Assembly (NCBI GenBank): GCA_007922305.1
Contig: ML677373.1
Location: 11,706,127-11,770,126 of the forward strand
DNA: 64,000 nucleotides
Direction of reading: 5' to 3'
Source: Dermatemys mawii
Lineage: Eukaryota > Chordata > Testudines > Dermatemydidae
Positions 60,041 to 64,000 of this stretch are shown piece after piece. The first letter of the stretch is position 1. The number at the start of each line of letters is the position of its first letter. The notes under the pieces are model-generated. The model was not told the origin of the DNA. It made no database searches and worked only from the letters and a program-made list of their open reading frames with translations. The position numbers and the translations under genes were made by a program.

Positions 60041-60187
60041 TTAATTCTCACAGCACCCCTGCAAGGTAAGTATTATTATCTCCATTTTACAGATAGAGGT
60101 GACGAGGCAGGAATCAATTAACTGATTTGCCCAAGACCTAAGAGCACAGCCTCACTCCCAGTCCTGTGACCATACTGCCTCTTAAAG
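60041..60187 (-). mobile_element. MIR-like SINE, reverse strand
   Basis: It reads attattatctccattttaca, gaatcaattaactgatttgc, ccaagacctaagagcacagc and ctcccagtcctgtgaccat, the reverse MIR order. Confidence 0.7.
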
Positions 60188-60988
60188 GTGTGAAGGGGGT
60201 GCCGGCAGGCTTAAGGTTTCTCCAAAGCTGGTAGAAAATATCATGGTGTTTCTGAGTGCCTGGAAAGGCAGAGCAAGGAGAGGCAAAGTGCCTGACTCCT
60301 TTCTCGAGACTTAACAACTCAGGACCAGAGCCTCAGCTGGTGAAAATCGCCGTAGCTCCACTAACTTCAACAGAGCTATGCTGATTTACCTGCTGAAGAT
60401 CTGCCCCAATTGGTTGGCTGTGGGAGTGTGGACAGGTGTCTGTGAAATAGGCATCAAAGAAATATTGTGGTAGTTAAAAATAAAAAATCTTGCTCAAACT
60501 TGAATTCAAGCTCTAGAATCAGATTCTAAGCCTTCTCTATTGGTCCAGGCAATATAGTTAACGTAACGTAGCCGCTAGTTAGCAGAAAGATGAGGGTTAC
60601 TTTGGAGTGTGTTAGGCTTGTTGAAAAACATAAAACTATAAACTTTTTTTGTTTGTTTGTTTAGAAACTATAGTAAGAATTTAGGAACCTTGATGTGAGC
60701 AAATTAACTTAGCTGGAGTCTAGTTGTCGTTCTAAAAAAAAAATAGCCTGATTTAATGCTGGAAAAGACAACCCTTGTATTAACTAATGAATTAACTTGC
60801 AATCAAGGTCACAGAGGTCAGACATGCAATGCATTGCATATGGGTTTTCAGGTACATAGGCTAAATCCTCCGCTGGTGCAAATCGGCCTAGCTCCATAGA
60901 GGTCAGTGGAACGACCCACGGCTTGCAGCAGCAAAGGATGTTGGCCCATTGATCTCCATACAGGTGGCTGCTGGAGTGGGGTGGAACT

Positions 60989-61522
60989 CTTTAGGTGTGT
61001 CTACACTTCAAAAAAAGACCTGTGGCCCAGCCGTGGCTGGCCCAGGTCCACTGGCTTGGGCTCCGGTTGTGGGGTTAAATATGGCAGTGGGAGCCCAGAC
61101 TCTGAAGCCCCATGAGGGGGATGGGTCTCAGAGCCTGGGCTCCAGCCCATGCCTGAACATCCATACTGCAATTTTTAGCCCCACAGCAAGAGCCTTGCAA
61201 GCCCAAGTTGATTAACCTGGGCTCTGAGGGTACGGATCGGCGGGTAGTGATCGATCTATCGGGGATCGATTAATTATGTCTAGTATAGACATGATAAATC
61301 GATCCCCGAGCAGTCTCCCCGTTGACTCCAGAACTCCACCACCACGAGAGGCGGAAGTGGAGTCGACGGGGGAGCAGCAGTGGTCGACTTGCCGCCGTGA
61401 GGACACCCAGGTAAATCGACCTAAGATAAGTTGCGTATCTTAGGTTGACCCCTCCCCCAGTGTAGACCTGGCCTGAGACTCATTGACATGAGATTTTTCT
61501 TGCAGTGTAGATGTAACCTTAG
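60989..61522. mobile_element. MITE with TCTACAC termini carrying a nested second MITE
   Basis: The outer left end is tttaggtgtgtctacacttc and the outer right end, gcagtgtagatgtaacctta, is its inverted partner. The interior gcccagccgtggctggccca and gggctccagcccatgcc is the palindrome-rich body of a MITE I recall from turtles. A different element occupies about 61228-61477, listed separately. Confidence 0.7.
61228..61477. mobile_element. Inner MITE inserted in the 60989-61522 element
   Basis: It has a near-perfect hairpin at 61261-61308 (ggggatcgattaattatgtc ... gacatgataaatcgatcccc). The right terminus is agtgtagacctggcc. The left counterpart of that terminus is missing, so it is truncated there or inserted incompletely. 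ctgag stands on both sides (61224-61228 and about 61473-61477), a possible remnant target-site duplication. Confidence 0.6.
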
Positions 61523-62099
61523 GGTCCATGGTTTAGTCAATGCTCCCCTGGATCTGGTGGACAATCAAAAGATACAAGCTGCAATGGCTGCCAAATGGCT
61601 CCAGAGGGTTGGTCCTATTAATCCTCCATAAAATGAGGAAGTAGGGTTGGAATTTTAACCATCTCACGTACTCTGTGAACAACCTCCAAAAAACCTCTGC
61701 AAAAACTAATGGGGGTGTCCTCCACCAGCCTGTACTGCTTTGAAAGCTGGCTGAATTTCCATCCGGTGAGACATAGTTGCATGGCTTTCATCTCCATTCC
61801 AAGGCTACCGGTGATCAGACTGGGCCTCGTCCAGCGTTTTGTTTCTTTTTCGTCATGCTTCATTTTTTGGGTTTTGTTTTCATTTCTTTCTCCTGTTTTG
61901 GGGCCTGTTTCATACAGATGCTGGAAAAACTGCAAAGATAAGTGTGCAATTTAACCTTTTTCATGGAAAGCTATTTACAATTAAAAAAACATGTCAACTG
62001 AAAAACTGGTTTGGCCTCCTTGTTTCCCTAAAGCACTGACCTTGAGTCTCTTTCTGTCCTGTGCTTATATGGCCCCCATTTATCATGGCAGCCGAACCT

Positions 62100-62305
62100 C
62101 TCACAATATGTTTAATGCATTTATCCCCACAGCACTCCTGTGAGGTTGGCCAGGGAGGTTGTCTTCACTGTATAGATGAGGAATGGTGGCACAGAGAGGC
62201 TAAGTAACTTGCCCAAAGTAAGACTGAATGTCTGTGGTGGAGCAGGGACTTCAACTCAGGTTTCCCAAGTCCAGAGAGTGCCCCAACCGCTGGATCATCT
62301 TTCTT
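62100..62305 (-). mobile_element. MIR-like SINE, reverse strand
   Basis: It reads cccacagcactcctgtgagg, tgtatagatgaggaatggtg, gctaagtaacttgcccaaag and ggtggagcagggacttcaac, then cccaaccgctggatcatct. The full reverse MIR order is present. Confidence 0.8.
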
Positions 62306-62386
62306 CTCTTTTCATGGAGGTATAAGATTTTTAGGGATGGGAGAAAGACACCAATCTGAGGGGTCAAGATGTAAAATGCAATATAA

Positions 62387-62410
62387 TTATTATTATTATT
62401 TATTATTATT
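62387..62410 (+). repeat. (TAT)n microsatellite
   Basis: A run of eight trinucleotides, tattattatt. Confidence 0.95.
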
Positions 62411-62424
62411 TCTACTACAGTAAC

Positions 62425-62792
62425 TAGGGTCACCCAATGAAATTAATAGGCAGCAGGTTTAAAACAAACAAAAGGGATTATTTTTCACACATCACACAGT
62501 CAACTTGTGGAACTCCTGGCCAGAGGATGATGTAAAGACCAAGACCATAACAGGGTTCAAAAAATAACTAGGTAAGTTCAAGGAAAATAGGTCCATCAAC
62601 GGCTATTAGGGATGGTGTCCCTAGCCTCTGTCTGTCAGAAGCTGGGAATGGGCAATGGGATGGATCACTTGATGATTACCTGTTTTGTTCATTCCCTCTG
62701 GGGCACGTGGCATTGGCCACAATTAAAAGACAGGACACTGGGTGGATCTCTGGTCTGACCCATTATGGCTCTTATGTTTTTATGTTCTTAAT
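62425..62792 (+). mobile_element. CR1 LINE 3' end, turtle-type subfamily
   Basis: It reads ccaatgaaattaataggcag, ttgtggaactcctggccaga, gaaaataggtccatcaacgg, and ggtctgacccattatggctc, ending in cttatgtttttatgttctta. This is a different CR1 tail type from 34505-34862, which ends gattctatgag. Confidence 0.9.
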
Positions 62793-62973
62793 GCCTAAAG
62801 GCTCTCGTGGGTTGAGAAGAAAAGCTTGAAAACATGACCTAAGTGTGCCTGAATCTGCAGAGCCTGCAATAGTAGCTCTGTGGAGTGTGAACTGCCTCAT
62901 TCATCTTAATGGGGTGTTAACACCAAGACTCATTGGGCTTGGAGACCCAGTCAGTGCTAACCCAAGCAGAGCA

Positions 62974-62991
62974 GTGTGTGTGTGTGTGTGT
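62974..62991 (+). repeat. (GT)9 microsatellite
   Basis: Nine GT units, then gcgtgtgcatgc. Confidence 0.95.
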
Positions 62992-63349
62992 GCGTGTGCA
63001 TGCAAGGGGCACCAAATGTGCCACAGGCTCAGGCCACCCAACCAGGAATGCCACAGTTACTGGGATAAATTCTGGGAGATGCCCCTGCTACTGTCTGAGG
63101 ATGAGGCGAGGGGATGCCTGCAGGGAGCAGAACCTCCTGGGAGGGAAAGTAGGGCCCCATGCCACTGCTCCAACCTCTCTGGTATGGGTGAAGGGCCCCC
63201 ATGTCACTCAGAGTGAGGAGATGGGGCCACAGCATGGGGTGGAACCAAAAGAGGTCTTGTGTCTCGGTGGGTTTAAGCCCCTGTATTGCCTTAATCTGTC
63301 TACACAATATCAACATGTAGTAAGAATCAGTGCTGAAGATGTTACCATC

Positions 63350-63520
63350 TAACTACTAGACAAAATAATTATTCTCACCAATTTACAGCTGGGGAACTGA
63401 GGCACACAGCTGTGAAGTGACATGCCCAAGGTCATACAGGGAATCTGTGGCAGAGCTAGCATCTGAACCCAAATCTCCTGAGTCCTAGTCATATGTCTTA
63501 GCCCCAAGAGCACCCTTCCG
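63350..63520 (-). mobile_element. MIR-like SINE, reverse strand
   Basis: It reads accaatttacagctggggaa, ctgaggcacacagctgtgaa, gtgacatgcccaaggtcata, and gaacccaaatctcctgagtc, the reverse MIR core and head. Confidence 0.85.
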
Positions 63521-64000
63521 ACCCACCCATTCCTCTTCTCCTGATAGGATTCGTGCTCCTGTTGATGTCTAAGGCCATCTAGGCTGCCTGTAATTAGAGG
63601 TTCTGCAAACCCACGTATGAGATGTCTGGGTTTCATTACTCCAAAGGGAAACATTTTCACCCACTTTGGTCTGGGAACTTTCACTCCAGGGGAGAGCAGA
63701 AGAGGCAACTTTCCAAACACAAAGAGCTAGAGTCCAAAGTCTTTGCACAAGCAAACTTCCATTGGGCCAAATCCTGAGGTCTTTTGATTCAGTCCTTCCT
63801 CAGTTGGAAATTCCACTGACCGCAAAGAGACTTTCCCCTGAGTGATTTGGCCCACATTTTGCATGCACATATTTTTGAGACACCCATGATGCTTGGCACT
63901 GGAAACTAATCTCTCAGGGGTCAGCTGATTGCGGGACTCACCCAGCTGGCTGCAAGACCATTTGCACCTTTTTCTTTTAATACTCTAATGGAGAGGAAGG
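63521..64000. other. Right edge of the window, nothing recognised
   Basis: No exon or repeat family could be supported. Confidence 0.4.

Noticed and set aside
59326..64000. First exons of EXOC7, the human downstream neighbour of FOXJ1
   Set aside because: No EXOC7-like peptide recognised; the gene probably begins outside the window.

Overview
The window is vertebrate nuclear DNA, almost certainly from a sauropsid and most likely a turtle (a crocodilian is less likely). Genes are split into short exons by GT-AG introns. The interspersed repeats are CR1 LINEs ending in ATTCTATGA-type tails, MIR/CORE-like tRNA SINEs, and small hAT-like MITEs with TCTACAC or TAGGGTGA termini. I recognise these from turtle and crocodile genomes, not from a database search. 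I saw no bacterial-type operons, CRISPR arrays or plasmid features.

There are two protein-coding genes, both on the + strand. RNF157, a mahogunin-like RING E3 ubiquitin ligase, runs from before the window to a stop codon at 42089. Seventeen consecutive coding exons (equivalent to human exons 3-19) are placed base by base. All have GT-AG junctions, all reading phases join without a break, and together they encode 614 residues. The first two coding exons, which carry the N-terminal 69 or so residues in human, are not in the window. FOXJ1, the forkhead master regulator of motile cilia, follows with its coding sequence at 53227-53727 joined to 57696-58511 (438 residues). A probable non-coding first exon ends at 51947. 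RNF157 then FOXJ1 in the same orientation is the order known on human 17q25.

Layout: 1-7361 is repeat-bearing intronic sequence of RNF157 (a degenerate CR1, a clean hAT MITE, a 43-44 bp minisatellite). 7362-31097 holds sixteen RNF157 exons, with a degenerate reverse-strand LINE in one intron. 31098-41973 is the large final RNF157 intron. 42090-51650 is the 3' UTR plus intergenic DNA with scattered repeats. 51660-58511 is FOXJ1 with its presumed promoter. 58512-64000 is the FOXJ1 3' UTR and repeat-rich flank containing a nested MITE pair.

The two genes have no known shared pathway; their adjacency is conserved linkage. I did not find a previously undescribed biological system. The observations most worth checking are two RFX X-box-like sites upstream of FOXJ1 exon 1, the 8-bp target-site duplication around the hAT MITE, the nested MITE, a tandem splice donor in RNF157, and a TATA-containing LTR-like unit.
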